Assembly: GCF_007991515.1 (NCBI RefSeq)
Contig: NZ_BJYM01000002.1
Span: 124,001 to 188,000 of the forward strand
Direction of reading: 5' to 3'
Length of the DNA stretch: 64,000 bases
Source of the DNA: Oceanobacillus sojae
Lineage (GTDB): Bacteria; Bacillota; Bacilli; Bacillales; Amphibacillaceae
Numbering within the stretch: the first letter of the stretch is position 1; every line of letters begins with the position of its first letter. Below, piece by piece: positions 1 through 9,272 of this stretch. The notes beneath the pieces are model-generated. The model was not told the DNA's origin, did no database searches, and saw only the letters and a list, made by a program, of their open reading frames with translations. The translations under genes and the position numbers were made by a program.

Positions 1-1183
1 TTACTCGTTAAAATTTGTAACGAAGATGGCAGTATATCAAACAATTCCGGTACAACTGTAACACCGAGTCCCATGCCAACTGAACATGCAATAATCATCG
101 AATTTTCCGTCGACTCTGAAATGACTGCACCAAGCATTTTAATCCCCTGTGCTACGACCATCCCAAACATTGCCAGCATCGCTCCGCCTAATACCGAAGT
201 CGGAATAATTGTTGTAACAGCAGCAATTTTAGGGATGAATCCTAATACAACCAGCATAGAACCAGTGATAACAATAACACTGCGTTTTTTTACACCGGTC
301 ATCTGCATAAGACCAACGTTTTGAGAAAAAGCAGTATATTGAAATGCATTGAATATTCCTCCGAGTAAAATTGCTAAGCCCTCTGCACGATATCCTTTGG
401 ATAAATCTTTTTCTGTTAATTTTTTCTTCGTAATATCACCCAAGGCAAAATAAACACCTGTTGATTCTACGAGAGATACCATTGCTACTAAAATCATTGT
501 AATAATCGCTGACCATTCAAATGTCGGTGTTCCAAAGTAGAAAGGGTGCACCATATGGAAATAAGAAGCTTCTGCAACGGCTGAAAAATCAACTCTTCCC
601 ATAAACCCGGCAGCAATCGTTCCAGCACCTAAACCAATTAATATAGAGATAGATTTCACAAATCCAGTTGTAAATCGATACATTAAAATGATAAATAATA
701 ATGTTCCAAATCCAAGTGCGATATTAGCAAATGAACCAAAATCCGCTGCTCCTTCTCCGCCGCCTAAATTATTAATTGCTACAGGAATCAGAGTAATTCC
801 AATAATCGTTACAACAGATCCCGTCACTACCGGCGGGAAGAAGCGGACAAGCTTACCAAAGAATCCGCTTATTAAGAATACAAATAATCCAGATACAATA
901 ATTGCGCCATAGATAGCGGAGATACCGTACTGTCCTCCGATAGCAATCATTGGTGCAACAGCGGTAAAGGTACATCCTAATACAACCGGCAATCCAATAC
1001 CAATATACTTGCTGTTCATAACCTGAAGAAGCGTGGCTATTCCGCACATTAAAATATCAATAGCTACCAGATACGTTAATTGCTCGGTAGTCAGCCCTAA
1101 CTCAGCTCCGACAATAAGCGGTACTAAAATCGCTCCGGCATACATCGCTAATAGGTGCTGTAAACCCAATGCTGCCATTTTCA

Positions 1184-1184
<1 letters not shown>
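1..1184 (-). CDS. pbuX: Xanthine permease PbuX, C-terminal end cut by window edge
   Basis: Reading the minus strand from an ATG at 1184 gives an open frame to the window start (about 394 codons, C-terminus missing). It begins MKMAALGLQHLLAMYAGAIL and has many hydrophobic segments. The NCS2 signature region reads QYTAFSQNVGLMQMTGVKKR, typical of nucleobase:cation symporter-2 xanthine/uracil permeases. The ATG overlaps the xpt stop (TAATG), so the two are translationally coupled and share the purine riboswitch upstream of xpt. The role is uptake of xanthine for salvage by Xpt. Assignment to PbuX rather than a urate permease rests on the neighbour. Confidence 0.93.
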
Positions 1185-1780
<596 letters not shown>

Positions 1781-1789
1781 CTAAAATGT

Positions 1790-1834
1790 AAAAAAGCCCA
1801 AAAATCTACTAATGGGAAAAGTAGATTTTCGAGC
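1790..1834 (-). terminator. Riboswitch-controlled intrinsic terminator of xpt-pbuX
   Basis: On the minus strand a 15-bp stem (GCTCGAAAATCTACT paired with AGTAGATTTTTGGGC, including G-U pairs) is followed by six T residues just before the xpt RBS. The ascending arm and loop contain TACTTTTCCCAT, which can pair with ATGGAAAAGTA from the 3' strand of aptamer helix P1. That alternative would be the antiterminator. Guanine binding is expected to stabilise P1 and allow termination. Confidence 0.85.
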
Positions 1835-1897
1835 GTCTTGTCGAATGATCAAGAAAGCAAGTATTGTCTAGTGACAAAACACAAGCTTTTTTTATAC

Positions 1898-1970
1898 TTT
1901 TCCATAGTCGGTCTATTTACGGTAAACCGGTAGAAACTTGCAGGCCTTATCCCCGCGATTATATGAAAAA
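1898..1970 (-). promoter_or_regulatory. Purine (guanine-class) riboswitch aptamer
   Basis: The minus strand carries the purine aptamer pattern: TATAATCGCGGGGATAAGG, then GCAAGTTTCTACCGG, then CCGTAAAT and CCGACTATGG. P1 is formed by TTTTTCATA (1962-1970) and TATGGAAAA (1898-1906). The base just before the 3' P1 strand, equivalent to position 74 of the B. subtilis xpt aptamer, is C, which predicts guanine/hypoxanthine rather than adenine binding. It sits upstream of xpt as expected. Confidence 0.95.
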
Positions 1971-2010
1971 TATTCGTTTTGGGTTGAATTAAAAATTAAA
2001 GAATGCTTTT

Positions 2011-2038
2011 AGTATAGCACGTACATTCACAAAAACAA
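2011..2038 (-). promoter_or_regulatory. Candidate sigma-A promoter of xpt-pbuX
   Basis: On the minus strand TTGTTT (2033-2038) is followed after 16 nt by TATACT (2011-2016), about 40 nt before the riboswitch aptamer. The -10 box is strong and the -35 is imperfect. Confidence 0.55.
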
Positions 2039-2085
2039 GGATTAGGAAAAAATTAAAATCTTTCAAATAATTTCGATAAAATTTT

Positions 2086-2469
2086 TTAGTTCTTTATTTT
2101 ATTTTTCCATTCCAGAAATTCAATCCTGTTACCAAATGGATCATTTATATAGAATCTTTTAGCATTGGGAAGTTTATTATCCCATTTTGTCGAAATACCT
2201 GCACCTTCTAAATATGTTTGCAATGCATCGATTCCTGATACCTCAAATGCCGGGTGTGCTTTTTTCAAAGGAGTAAACGGCTCCTCAATTCCTATATGGA
2301 GGGCTATTTCACCATTCCTGAACCAGACACCCCCATTCGGTTTTAACGTCTCCGGTTTTTCTTCTTCCTTAAAGCCTAAGATATCTCTGTAAAACCTGAT
2401 TGCTGTCTCTTCAGAATCTTTTGGTGCAGATAGCTGAACATGGTCTATTCTTTCTAATTGAAATGTCAT
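2086..2469 (-). CDS. VOC-family (glyoxalase/dioxygenase-like) protein
   Basis: A 127-residue protein beginning MTFQLERIDHVQLSAPKD. I chose the ATG at 2469 because GGGAGGAG sits a few nt upstream; an ATG ten codons further up lacks a good site. It shows the vicinal-oxygen-chelate pattern: DHVQL at the N-terminus, RFYRDILGFK, ALHIGIE in the middle and RIEFLEW at the end, which supply the usual His/His/Glu metal ligands. The substrate cannot be read from sequence. It is monocistronic between the riboswitch region and the TIR element. Confidence 0.85.
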   Translation of the reverse strand: MTFQLERIDHVQLSAPKDSEETAIRFYRDILGFKEEEKPETLKPNGGVWFRNGEIALHIGIEEPFTPLKKAHPAFEVSGIDALQTYLEGAGISTKWDNKLPNAKRFYINDPFGNRIEFLEWKNKIKN

Positions 2470-2761
2470 ATTACTTCTCCTCCCTGAAACAGTATTCATA
2501 TAATAAGCATAGCAGGGATCAGGAAGAAGGAAAAATCGTATTTTATTATCTGTTTCAATTTGTTTTAGTTATAACTGAAACAGCAACTAAAAAGAGACCT
2601 ATATAAATTAAATTAAAATTTAATCATTTTTATTATGATTAACTCAACTTTCGCACCTGAGAATAAACATCTATACCTTAACTATTCCATGATCATTATT
2701 CCGCTTGTATTTTGTTAAATCATCCTTCTATGAAAATGGAAATTGTGCATAGCTCCTGCAA

Positions 2762-2829
2762 CCAACCACTACGCTTTCCATGGGGACGGCTTCAGCTCGC
2801 CCTGTTCCCATAGGAGTCTACGTGGTTGG
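2762..2829. repeat. Hairpin unit A inside the TIR element
   Basis: Outer arms CCAACCAC and GTGGTTGG are exact reverse complements. Between them the core reads GCTTTCCATGGGGACGGCTT, then CAGCTCGCCCTGTTCCCATA, then GGAGTC. The same core order (GCTTTCC, GGGG, TTCAGCT, TTCCC, AGGAGTC) occurs in unit B read on the other strand, but with unrelated arms. Confidence 0.7.
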
Positions 2830-3120
2830 TCTGCGCTCAGTTAGGCTTCTACAGCGAATGAAAGGAATCATATCCAGATGGGATTGGATGAAATAATCGC
2901 TTTTTGTTTGATGAAAAGACCATTTTAGTGTTTCAAATGGTTGATTTGGCAATTTAAATGATGATACAGCATGAATAGTAAATATCGGGAATAGCTTTTA
3001 TGAACAGAAAGTAATGTGACGGGACATTTTTATATGCACCACGAAAAATATGTTCTTTACTGATCTAATTTCTATTGGCTCCGTTGTATTAAACAGTATA
3101 GAACCCCCTTCTAGCGAAGA

Positions 3121-3234
3121 CGGACCGTTTTGACTCCTGAGGGAATAGCATCATCTGAAGATCCACTTTTGCCAAGTGCTCTTCTTGGCAAAAGTTAGCT
3201 GAAGAGCATGCCCCTAGGAAAGCAAAACGGTCCG
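3121..3234. repeat. Hairpin unit B1 inside the TIR element
   Basis: Outer arms CGGACCGTTTTG (3121-3132) and CAAAACGGTCCG (3223-3234) are perfect 12-bp reverse complements. A second inverted repeat is nested inside (CTTTTGCCAAG ... CTTGGCAAAAG). Read on the minus strand its core matches unit A (GCTTTCC, GGGG, CTTCAGCT, ATTCCC, AGGAGTC) with an insertion in the middle. Confidence 0.75.
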
Positions 3235-3407
3235 CCGCAGCGGTGCCTTATACGTTACCTTCTTTCTAGATAGAGTTTATGTTTTGTCAAGAGATAGATG
3301 AAGGAACAATCAGCACCTATCACTATGATAAGCAAGTTATTTTTAGGTGCGAAAGTTGAGTTTCTTATAAATAAAAGTCTCCCGGTATCAGGAGACTTTT
3401 CACTGCA

Positions 3408-4157
3408 TTATATACTGGTATAGCCGCCATCAACCAGCAAGCTTGAGCCTGTAATAAAGGAAGCCTCATCACTTGCTAAGAATAAAACAGCATTTGCCAC
3501 TTCCTCTGGTTTTCCAAGCCGGCCAATCGGGTGGAGATTTATCAGCTCCTGTTTTGCTTCATCCGGAGCATTCTTTAGTAACGGTGTATCAATATAGCCC
3601 GGGTTTACATTATTAACACGTATTCCTTTAGCTGCATATTCCGCTGTCGCTGTTTGCGTTAACAGCTTTACACCGCCCTTTGCAGCTGCATAGGCACTTA
3701 CACCTGCTTTGCCGACAAAACCGTGAATGGAGTCATTATTTACAATTGCTCCGCCACTTTTCTGTTTTAGCATTTGTTCAATTGCATATTTGTTCGTTAA
3801 AAATACACCTGTTAAATTCACATCAATCACTTTTTGCCAGGCTTCCAGGGATAATTCATGCAGAATTGTACTATTTCCGATTCCGGCATTTGCAAATACT
3901 ACATCTAACCGCCCATATTTAGAGACTGTTTCATGCACTAATTTTTTGACGTCCTCTTCGTTTGTCACATCAGTTCTGATAAAGGTAGTTTCAAATCCTT
4001 TTTGATTTAGTTTTTCTGACAGATTTTCCCCATTCTCTGACATATCAGAGAGAACTACCCTGGCCCCCTGTTCAGCAAATTTTACAGCAGTCGCCTCTCC
4101 AATACCGCTTGCAGCTCCAGTTACAATCACTATTTTTTCATCAAATCGGTTTGCCAT
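3408..4157 (-). CDS. Short-chain dehydrogenase/reductase
   Basis: A 249-residue classical SDR. The start MANRFDEKIVIVTG is preferred because GGGAAG lies 8 nt upstream; the ATG two codons earlier is too close to it. It has the cofactor motif TGAASGIG near residue 14, NAG in FANAGIG, and the catalytic Ser-Tyr-Lys in NDSIHG ... SAYAAAK. Aspartate at the end of beta-2 (VVLSDMSE) suggests NAD(H) preference. The substrate is unknown. It is monocistronic; no neighbour points to a pathway. Confidence 0.9.
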   Translation of the reverse strand: MANRFDEKIVIVTGAASGIGEATAVKFAEQGARVVLSDMSENGENLSEKLNQKGFETTFIRTDVTNEEDVKKLVHETVSKYGRLDVVFANAGIGNSTILHELSLEAWQKVIDVNLTGVFLTNKYAIEQMLKQKSGGAIVNNDSIHGFVGKAGVSAYAAAKGGVKLLTQTATAEYAAKGIRVNNVNPGYIDTPLLKNAPDEAKQELINLHPIGRLGKPEEVANAVLFLASDEASFITGSSLLVDGGYTSI

Positions 4158-4255
4158 TTCCATTACTTCCCTTCTGTTCTTCAGCTAAAATTCATTATGC
4201 AGTATTCTTCCCAACTTAGAAAAAGAATACTCATTAACATGCTTCAAACATTAAA

Positions 4256-4284
4256 ATCCCGATAGCGGTTAACGCTATCGGGAT
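4256..4284 (-). terminator. Perfect 12-bp hairpin terminator
   Basis: ATCCCGATAGCG and CGCTATCGGGAT are exact reverse complements with a 5-nt loop. On the minus strand the stem is followed by TTTTAATG. It lies downstream of the candidate ncRNA at 4303-4487 and probably ends its primary transcript. Confidence 0.75.
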
Positions 4285-4302
4285 TGAGATTAAATTATGT
4301 AT

Positions 4303-4487
4303 ACAGGCCACATTTGCCGTACCATGCAATAAAAAGTTTTAAACCACCACTTCGCAAAGTGGGTGTCCGCAGAAACCTTCCTGTCTTCCATTCCTTTATG
4401 ACGGCTCGACATTTCAATTTCGATGTAAAACTCCCTATTCCAACATTAGAGGTTAAAACTTTTATTGATACGAACAATGTAGCTTGT
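4303..4487 (-). ncRNA. Candidate free-standing structured RNA of about 185 nt (possibly 6S-like)
   Basis: The 5' end (ACAAGCTACATT ... CAATAAAAGTTTTAACC) pairs along most of its length with the 3' end (GGTTTAAAACTTTTTATTG ... AATGTGGCCTGT), giving a long closing stem with small bulges. The middle contains a hairpin CCACTTTGCGAAGTGG and smaller ones around ACATCGAAATTGAAATGT and CCGTC ... GACAGG. A good promoter precedes it and a terminator follows. No credible protein reading frame fits. Size and long closing stem resemble 6S RNA, but the several interior hairpins are less typical, so the family is uncertain. Confidence 0.6.
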
Positions 4488-4494
4488 AGTTAAT

Positions 4495-4523
4495 ATAATA
4501 CGCCTTTTTTCTGAAATACGCAA
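4495..4523 (-). promoter_or_regulatory. Sigma-A-type promoter of the candidate ncRNA
   Basis: On the minus strand TTGCGT (4518-4523) and TATTAT (4495-4500) are separated by exactly 17 nt. Transcription should start about 7 nt downstream, at the A near 4487, which is the first base of the predicted closing stem. Confidence 0.65.
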
Positions 4524-4656
4524 TGATAAGGATAGCCTAATTTTTTCTTGTTAAAAAATTAAGAAGCACTATTCCCATTCTCTCATTTCCAGATAAATTA
4601 ACCGGAAATAATATTGACGTGATATTTTCTTATATAGATTGCCCTGGAGCCCCTTA

Positions 4657-5274
4657 TCAGGATAAAAACAGCTTTGTTGATTCACGGCCTGACTTTCTTT
4701 TAGCGCCTGTCTTCGGATAACCGCGGCGTGCATTTGCTTTTGACGAGAGCCATCTTTCCAAAAAGTGTTCGGCATCTCCATCCTGCTGGGCTTCCAATGC
4801 CTTCATCAAAATGGATGCAGAAGCCTTCGCATCTTCCAATGCATGGTGGTGAATCAATGGAATATCATGATATGCAGCGACGGTATGCAAACGGTGATTT
4901 TCCAGATGTGGCCACACACGCTGCGAAATTTTCACAGTACATAATGAAGCGTAAGCCGGATGTGCCAAATCATATTTTAATAAAGATTGACGCAATACGC
5001 TCATATCAAAGCTGGCATTATGTGCGACAATAATATGTCCATCCAGCTTTTCATGCAAGGTCGGCCATAGTTCTTTAAAGCTTGGAGAATCCTCCACATC
5101 ATCTTTCTTAATTCCATGAATACGAATATTCATACTGCGAAAATCACTTAACGGATTTATCAGCGAATAATATTCATCGAAGATTTCATTCTCATCAAAA
5201 CGGACAACTCCTATGGAACAGGCGCTGTTTCTTTTTTCATTTGCTGTTTCAAAATCTATTGCTGCAAACTTCAT
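4657..5274 (-). CDS. DnaQ-like 3'-5' exonuclease (DEDDh)
   Basis: A 205-residue protein with the DEDDh exonuclease motifs: DFETA at residues 7-11 (Exo I), HNASFDMSVL in the middle (Exo II), and HHALEDAKA (Exo III with catalytic His and Asp). It resembles stand-alone relatives of the DNA polymerase III epsilon subunit. The last 40 or so residues are basic and lie outside the catalytic core. It follows the MBL hydrolase by 13 nt, so the two are probably co-transcribed; its RBS GGAGCTGATA overlaps that short gap. The cellular substrate is not known. Confidence 0.9.
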   Translation of the reverse strand: MKFAAIDFETANEKRNSACSIGVVRFDENEIFDEYYSLINPLSDFRSMNIRIHGIKKDDVEDSPSFKELWPTLHEKLDGHIIVAHNASFDMSVLRQSLLKYDLAHPAYASLCTVKISQRVWPHLENHRLHTVAAYHDIPLIHHHALEDAKASASILMKALEAQQDGDAEHFLERWLSSKANARRGYPKTGAKRKSGRESTKLFLS

Positions 5275-5287
5275 CGGTTATCAGCTC

Positions 5288-6238
5288 CTAATCACTTATA
5301 AATGCTTTTGCAGGAAGGCCATAGTAACTCTTCCCTTTTTTTGTTTTCACTTTAATTTTTGATTGTTTTTCTAAATAGATTAGCCGGGTCAGGGTTGCCA
5401 TAAATTGACTGGCAAAGGCAAGACTTTTCATCGGTCCATATGCTTTTGACGTTAATTTAAAAGCTGTCATTTCCTCATGTTCCATAATCTCTATTAGTTG
5501 TTCCATTCTTTTTTCATGGCGATTTGAAATATCTGTTACTCGCTCATCCAGATGCTTAATCATATCACCATGACCAGGTAACGCCAGGCGTACAGGATAT
5601 TTCTTCAATACATCCAATGCATAGAAATAATCCTCCATTGGGTTCAGTTCTTCCCCCATCCAAAGCCCAATTACAGGAGACAGATGATTTAATACATGAT
5701 CACCGATGATCATTATCTCTGTGTCCGGCTGGTAGAAGCAATAATGATCAGGAGCATGGCCTGGTGTCCATATTGCCTGGTAAGAACGATTGCCAAGTGT
5801 TATCTCATCATTATCGCAAAAAAATCCATCCGGCTCAAATTTATAAATAGAAGATTCGTCCTTTATTTTTAATGGAATCGGCGGTGCTCCATGCTTTTTG
5901 ATTAACTCTTTTATCCGGCTTTTACGGGCTTTTGTATCTCTGCCCTTACACATTTCTTCATAGCCGCGCTTAGAAACATACACAGGAATTTTATATATTT
6001 CCTGAAACCACCGAGCTAAGCCGATATGGTCCTCATGTGTATGCGTCAGTACAAGCTTCTCTATTTTATAGTTTTTGAAAACGCGTTCCCATAATTCTTT
6101 TGTTTCTGATGCATAAATTCCTGTATCAATCACGGTATAGCCATAATCGCCTTTAATTAAATAACTATTCACTTCTCCCATTGCCCCTTTAAAGCGGACA
6201 ACAAGACAGTAAATGTCATCTGTTATTTGCTCCAGCAT
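5288..6238 (-). CDS. MBL-fold metallo-hydrolase
   Basis: A 316-residue protein with the metallo-beta-lactamase fold. The metal-binding motif THTHEDHIGL is at about residues 65-75, followed by TPGHAPDHYCF, IIGDHVL and a late GHGDMI. The C-terminal third resembles the winged-helix-like extension of glyoxalase-II-like hydrolases. There is no signal peptide, so it should be cytoplasmic. It heads a two-gene unit with the downstream exonuclease. The substrate is not predictable from sequence. Confidence 0.88.
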   Translation of the reverse strand: MLEQITDDIYCLVVRFKGAMGEVNSYLIKGDYGYTVIDTGIYASETKELWERVFKNYKIEKLVLTHTHEDHIGLARWFQEIYKIPVYVSKRGYEEMCKGRDTKARKSRIKELIKKHGAPPIPLKIKDESSIYKFEPDGFFCDNDEITLGNRSYQAIWTPGHAPDHYCFYQPDTEIMIIGDHVLNHLSPVIGLWMGEELNPMEDYFYALDVLKKYPVRLALPGHGDMIKHLDERVTDISNRHEKRMEQLIEIMEHEEMTAFKLTSKAYGPMKSLAFASQFMATLTRLIYLEKQSKIKVKTKKGKSYYGLPAKAFISD

Positions 6239-6389
6239 GTCAAATCTCTCTTTTCTGTAATCCTTTATACTGATATTCTATCGTTATTTTTAGCATTTGC
6301 AAAATTATACAAACTGGCTGGTTAAGATAATTAGGCTAAAGCAGTATAAATCAAGATGTGATAAAGAAATGCCAGCTTTATAATTCATA

Positions 6390-6750
6390 TCGAGAATAGC
6401 TTTCATGCACCAAAAATAAGGATTGCTGAGCATGTTTACCATGCAACACGAAAAATTTGTTCTGTCAGGTCTACTTTTTATTTGTTCCGTTATTTCAGTA
6501 TAGAATATCCTGCTAGCGGAGGCGGACCGTTTTGACTCCTGAGGGATTAGCACCATCTGAAGATCCATTTTTGCCAAGTGATCTTCTTGGTAAAAGTTAG
6601 CTGAAGAGCGTGCCCCTAGGAAAGCAAAACGGTCCGCCGTAGCGGTCGCTTTACACTTTACCTTCTATCTTTGTCAACAGATATATGGAAGATGATCACC
6701 CCCTGTTCCTATGGGTAGGAAGTTACTTTTTAAAGTGCGAAAGTTGAGTT
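6390..6750. mobile_element. Partial second copy of the TIR element
   Basis: Sequence from about 6390 to 6750 follows the right half of the element at 2641-3362: ATATCGAGAATAGCTTTCATG, CACGAAAAATTTGTTCT, CAGTATAGAAT, the whole hairpin unit B, and a right end AAGTGCGAAAGTTGAGTT (6733-6750, one mismatch to the other copy). No left terminal repeat is present. It is therefore a truncated or decayed copy in the same orientation. A short frame overlapping it (6305-6577 minus) has no protein-like features. Confidence 0.7.
6523..6636. repeat. Hairpin unit B2
   Basis: Same 12-bp arms as unit B1 (CGGACCGTTTTG and CAAAACGGTCCG) and nearly the same interior. The nested inner repeat is less perfect here (TTTTTGCCAAG ... 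CTTGGTAAAAG). Confidence 0.75.
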
Positions 6751-6820
6751 ATTATATTAAAGCAGACCATTCTCTAACTACAATAATTTTCATCAGCATA
6801 CGAAAATTTCTCCTTTTAAA

Positions 6821-6850
6821 ATAGGCTGTTGAGATATCTCAACAGCCTAA
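6821..6850 (-). terminator. Intrinsic terminator of proBA
   Basis: AGGCTGTTGAGAT and ATCTCAACAGCCT form a perfect palindrome (6823-6848). On the minus strand it is followed by ATTTT. It lies 16 nt after the proA stop. Confidence 0.85.
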
Positions 6851-6865
6851 AATAATAAACATTTT

Positions 6866-8113
6866 TTATTCACGAATCTGTCCGTTTCCGGAAACAATAA
6901 ATTTATTAGATGTTAAAGCTTTTAACCCCATCGGACCTCTGGCATGCAGTTTTTGCGTACTGATGCCAATCTCTGCCCCAAAACCAAATTCAAAACCATC
7001 CGTAAAACGTGTAGAAGCATTATGATATACCGTTGTGGCATCTACTTTTTGTTTAAAAGCTTCCGCATGGTTTTCGTTCTCTGTAATAATGGCTTCAGAA
7101 TGTTTTGTACCATAGGTATTAATATGGTCGATAGCCTCATAAACATCCTTCACCGTTTTCACACTAATCTCCAGACCAAGATATTCTGTTTCCCAATCCG
7201 CTTCTGTTGCCGGCTGAACAAAAGGAATTTCTTCTACAACCCGTTCATCTCCATGTACAGTGATGCCGTTCTCAATCAGAGATGAAATCAAATCATTTCC
7301 ATTACTGTCAAACCAATCCGACTGAATAAGCAAGGACTCAATAGAGTTACAAACAGAAGGGCGCTGCAGCTTAGCATTTAAAGTGATTTCTTTTGCCATC
7401 TTAAGGTTTGCAGTGTCATCAATAAAGATATGGCAATTTCCAGCTCCAGTTTCAATAACTGGCACACGGGATTCTCTAACAACTGTGTCAATTAGATTTT
7501 TTCCTCCGCGCGGAATAAGTACATCAAGATAATCATTTAAACGGAAAAGCTCACTCGCTGTTTCTCTGCTTGTATCTTCAATTAATTGAACTGCGTCGGG
7601 AATAACCGCACTGTCTGCCAGCGCTTCATGAATTACTTTAACAATTGCTAAATTGGAATGAATAGCAGAGGAGCTGCCCCGTAAAATGATGGCATTTCCT
7701 GTCTTTATTGCAAGCGTTGCGGCATCAACAGTAACATTAGGTCTCGCTTCATATATCATACCCACAACACCAATAGGAACTCGTGTATTGACTATTTTTA
7801 AGCCGTTATCCTTCTCAATCGTTTCAAGCACTTCACCAATAGGATCAGTCAAATCGATAATTTGCAGGATAGCATCTGCAATATCGTTAATTCGCTCTTT
7901 ACTTAACTCGACACGGTCAAGGAGTGATTCGGATAATCCTTTCTCTTTCCCGGCTTGAATATCCAGATGATTTGCAGCAAGAATCGCTTTCTCATTAGTT
8001 CTCAATCCATCAGCAATTTTTAATAATGCATTATTCTTTTCCTCTGTTGTACATATTCCAATTTGATAACTGGCTTTTTTTGCAAGCCTTCCTTTTTCAA
8101 TAACTTCACTCAT
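6866..8113 (-). CDS. proA: Gamma-glutamyl phosphate reductase
   Basis: A 415-residue protein of normal ProA length. It shows the aldehyde-dehydrogenase-type motifs [20 protein letters not shown], the ILRGSSSA cofactor region, and the catalytic cysteine in [10 protein letters not shown]. It reduces gamma-glutamyl phosphate to glutamate semialdehyde with NADPH, the second step of proline synthesis. Its ATG overlaps the proB stop by 4 nt. Expression is set by the T-box leader upstream of proB. Confidence 0.97.
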   Translation of the reverse strand: MSEVIEKGRLAKKASYQIGICTTEEKNNALLKIADGLRTNEKAILAANHLDIQAGKEKGLSESLLDRVELSKERINDIADAILQIIDLTDPIGEVLETIEKDNGLKIVNTRVPIGVVGMIYEARPNVTVDAATLAIKTGNAIILRGSSSAIHSNLAIVKVIHEALADSAVIPDAVQLIEDTSRETASELFRLNDYLDVLIPRGGKNLIDTVVRESRVPVIETGAGNCHIFIDDTANLKMAKEITLNAKLQRPSVCNSIESLLIQSDWFDSNGNDLISSLIENGITVHGDERVVEEIPFVQPATEADWETEYLGLEISVKTVKDVYEAIDHINTYGTKHSEAIITENENHAEAFKQKVDATTVYHNASTRFTDGFEFGFGAEIGISTQKLHARGPMGLKALTSNKFIVSGNGQIRE

Positions 8114-9228
8114 GTCAATTCTCCTTTCATTGTCTCAAATGATACCCATTTGTCACGGTGGATAACTTCGATGGTCGGTACCGCGTGAATATAGGTTGAT
8201 TCGCGCAATTTCATAACAGCTTCTAATTCTTCTGAGGAGCATTTTACCTGCCCTCTTCCTAATAAGGCAGACGTCCCATAAACCTCGACAACATCCCCTT
8301 TTGCAAAATAGCCTTCTACTGCTGTAATGCCAGGAGAAAGCAGACTGCTGCCATGATGCATTAAGGCTTTTTCTGCTCCTTCATCTACTACTAACCTGCC
8401 ATCAAGATGCGAATGCAGTGAAATCCATTGTTTATTTGCCGGTAAATGTGCTTTTCTTTCACTATCAATATAGGTGCCGTCCCCCTCCCCTTTTAACATC
8501 TCTGCCAGCTTCTCTTTCCCGTGCCCGCGTCCAATAAATACTGGAATTCCTACGGAAGAAGCCATTTTAGCTGCCATCAGCTTCGATTTCATACCGCCTG
8601 TACCAACTTTGGATCCTGTTGCATCCGTCTGCTCAATTAGTTCGGTACTAAGCTTCATTAAATGGTCATATCGTGTTGCATCTGGATGTCTATTTGGATT
8701 TTTGTCATATATTCCATTGATGTCCGTTAAAATAATTAAATGATCTGCATGAATTAAACCGCTCACTAAAGCAGAAAGCATATCATTGTCTCCAAACGTC
8801 AGTTCATCAACGGCAATCGTATCATTTTCATTAATAATCGGCATTACCCGGCGCTCCAGCAATTCTTCCATCGTTGCATAAGCATTCCTGTATCGCCCCT
8901 GATCTGAAAAGTCACTTCTTGTTAGGAGTATTTGAGCAGCGGTAATACCATATTCTTTTAATTTTTCCATGTATGTTTGAATAAGCAGCCCTTGACCAAC
9001 GGCCGCTGCTGCCTGTTTCCCTTTTTGTGTAACCGGTCTTGAAGAATATCCTAATTGTTTAAAACCGGCAGCTATTGCTCCAGAGGATACTAATATCACT
9101 TCCATATTACTCTTATGAAGCAGTGCCAGCGCATGGACATGATCCTCCAGCTGCTGCATATCAATTTCTCCATTTACATTAGTTAATGAACTGCTGCCTA
9201 TTTTAACGACAATACGTTTTGCTGCCAT
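8110..9228 (-). CDS. proB: Glutamate 5-kinase
   Basis: A 372-residue protein starting [15 protein letters not shown]; this ATG has AAGGTGG 7 nt upstream and is preferred over one six codons earlier. The amino-acid-kinase domain ([27 protein letters not shown]) fills about residues 1-255, and a C-terminal PUA domain follows (around residues 275-355). It phosphorylates glutamate, the committed step of proline synthesis. Feedback inhibition by proline is usual for the family. Confidence 0.97.
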   Translation of the reverse strand: MAAKRIVVKIGSSSLTNVNGEIDMQQLEDHVHALALLHKSNMEVILVSSGAIAAGFKQLGYSSRPVTQKGKQAAAAVGQGLLIQTYMEKLKEYGITAAQILLTRSDFSDQGRYRNAYATMEELLERRVMPIINENDTIAVDELTFGDNDMLSALVSGLIHADHLIILTDINGIYDKNPNRHPDATRYDHLMKLSTELIEQTDATGSKVGTGGMKSKLMAAKMASSVGIPVFIGRGHGKEKLAEMLKGEGDGTYIDSERKAHLPANKQWISLHSHLDGRLVVDEGAEKALMHHGSSLLSPGITAVEGYFAKGDVVEVYGTSALLGRGQVKCSSEELEAVMKLRESTYIHAVPTIEVIHRDKWVSFETMKGELT

Positions 9229-9272
9229 TGTTATTCCACCTTTCACTGTCTAAAAACATTCCACAGGAAATG

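Larger units (their letters stand above)
2641..3362. mobile_element. 722-bp non-autonomous element with perfect 18-bp terminal inverted repeats
   Basis: The left end AACTCAACTTTCGCACCT (2641-2658) and right end AGGTGCGAAAGTTGAGTT (3345-3362) are exact reverse complements. No transposase-length reading frame lies between them. I see no convincing target duplication. The interior holds two hairpin units (2762-2829 and 3121-3234). The right half and right end recur at about 6390-6750. It looks like a MITE or a deletion derivative of an insertion sequence; I cannot name the family. Confidence 0.8.

Noticed and set aside
853-1047. 64-codon minus-strand frame with many Cys/Tyr
   Set aside because: It is an out-of-frame shadow of pbuX, which is open through the same stretch in another frame with clear NCS2 motifs.
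2641-3362. Decayed transposase inside the TIR element
   Set aside because: I looked for transposase-like segments in all frames and saw none that I could defend.
4295-4477. 60-codon minus-strand frame over the candidate ncRNA
   Set aside because: The composition is not protein-like and the region is better explained by base-paired RNA with its own promoter and terminator.
4569-4781. 70-codon minus-strand frame overlapping the exonuclease
   Set aside because: Shadow of the DEDDh exonuclease in a different frame without its own RBS.
6305-6577. 90-codon minus-strand frame
   Set aside because: It lies across the truncated TIR element, has no RBS or domain pattern, and crosses the hairpin unit.
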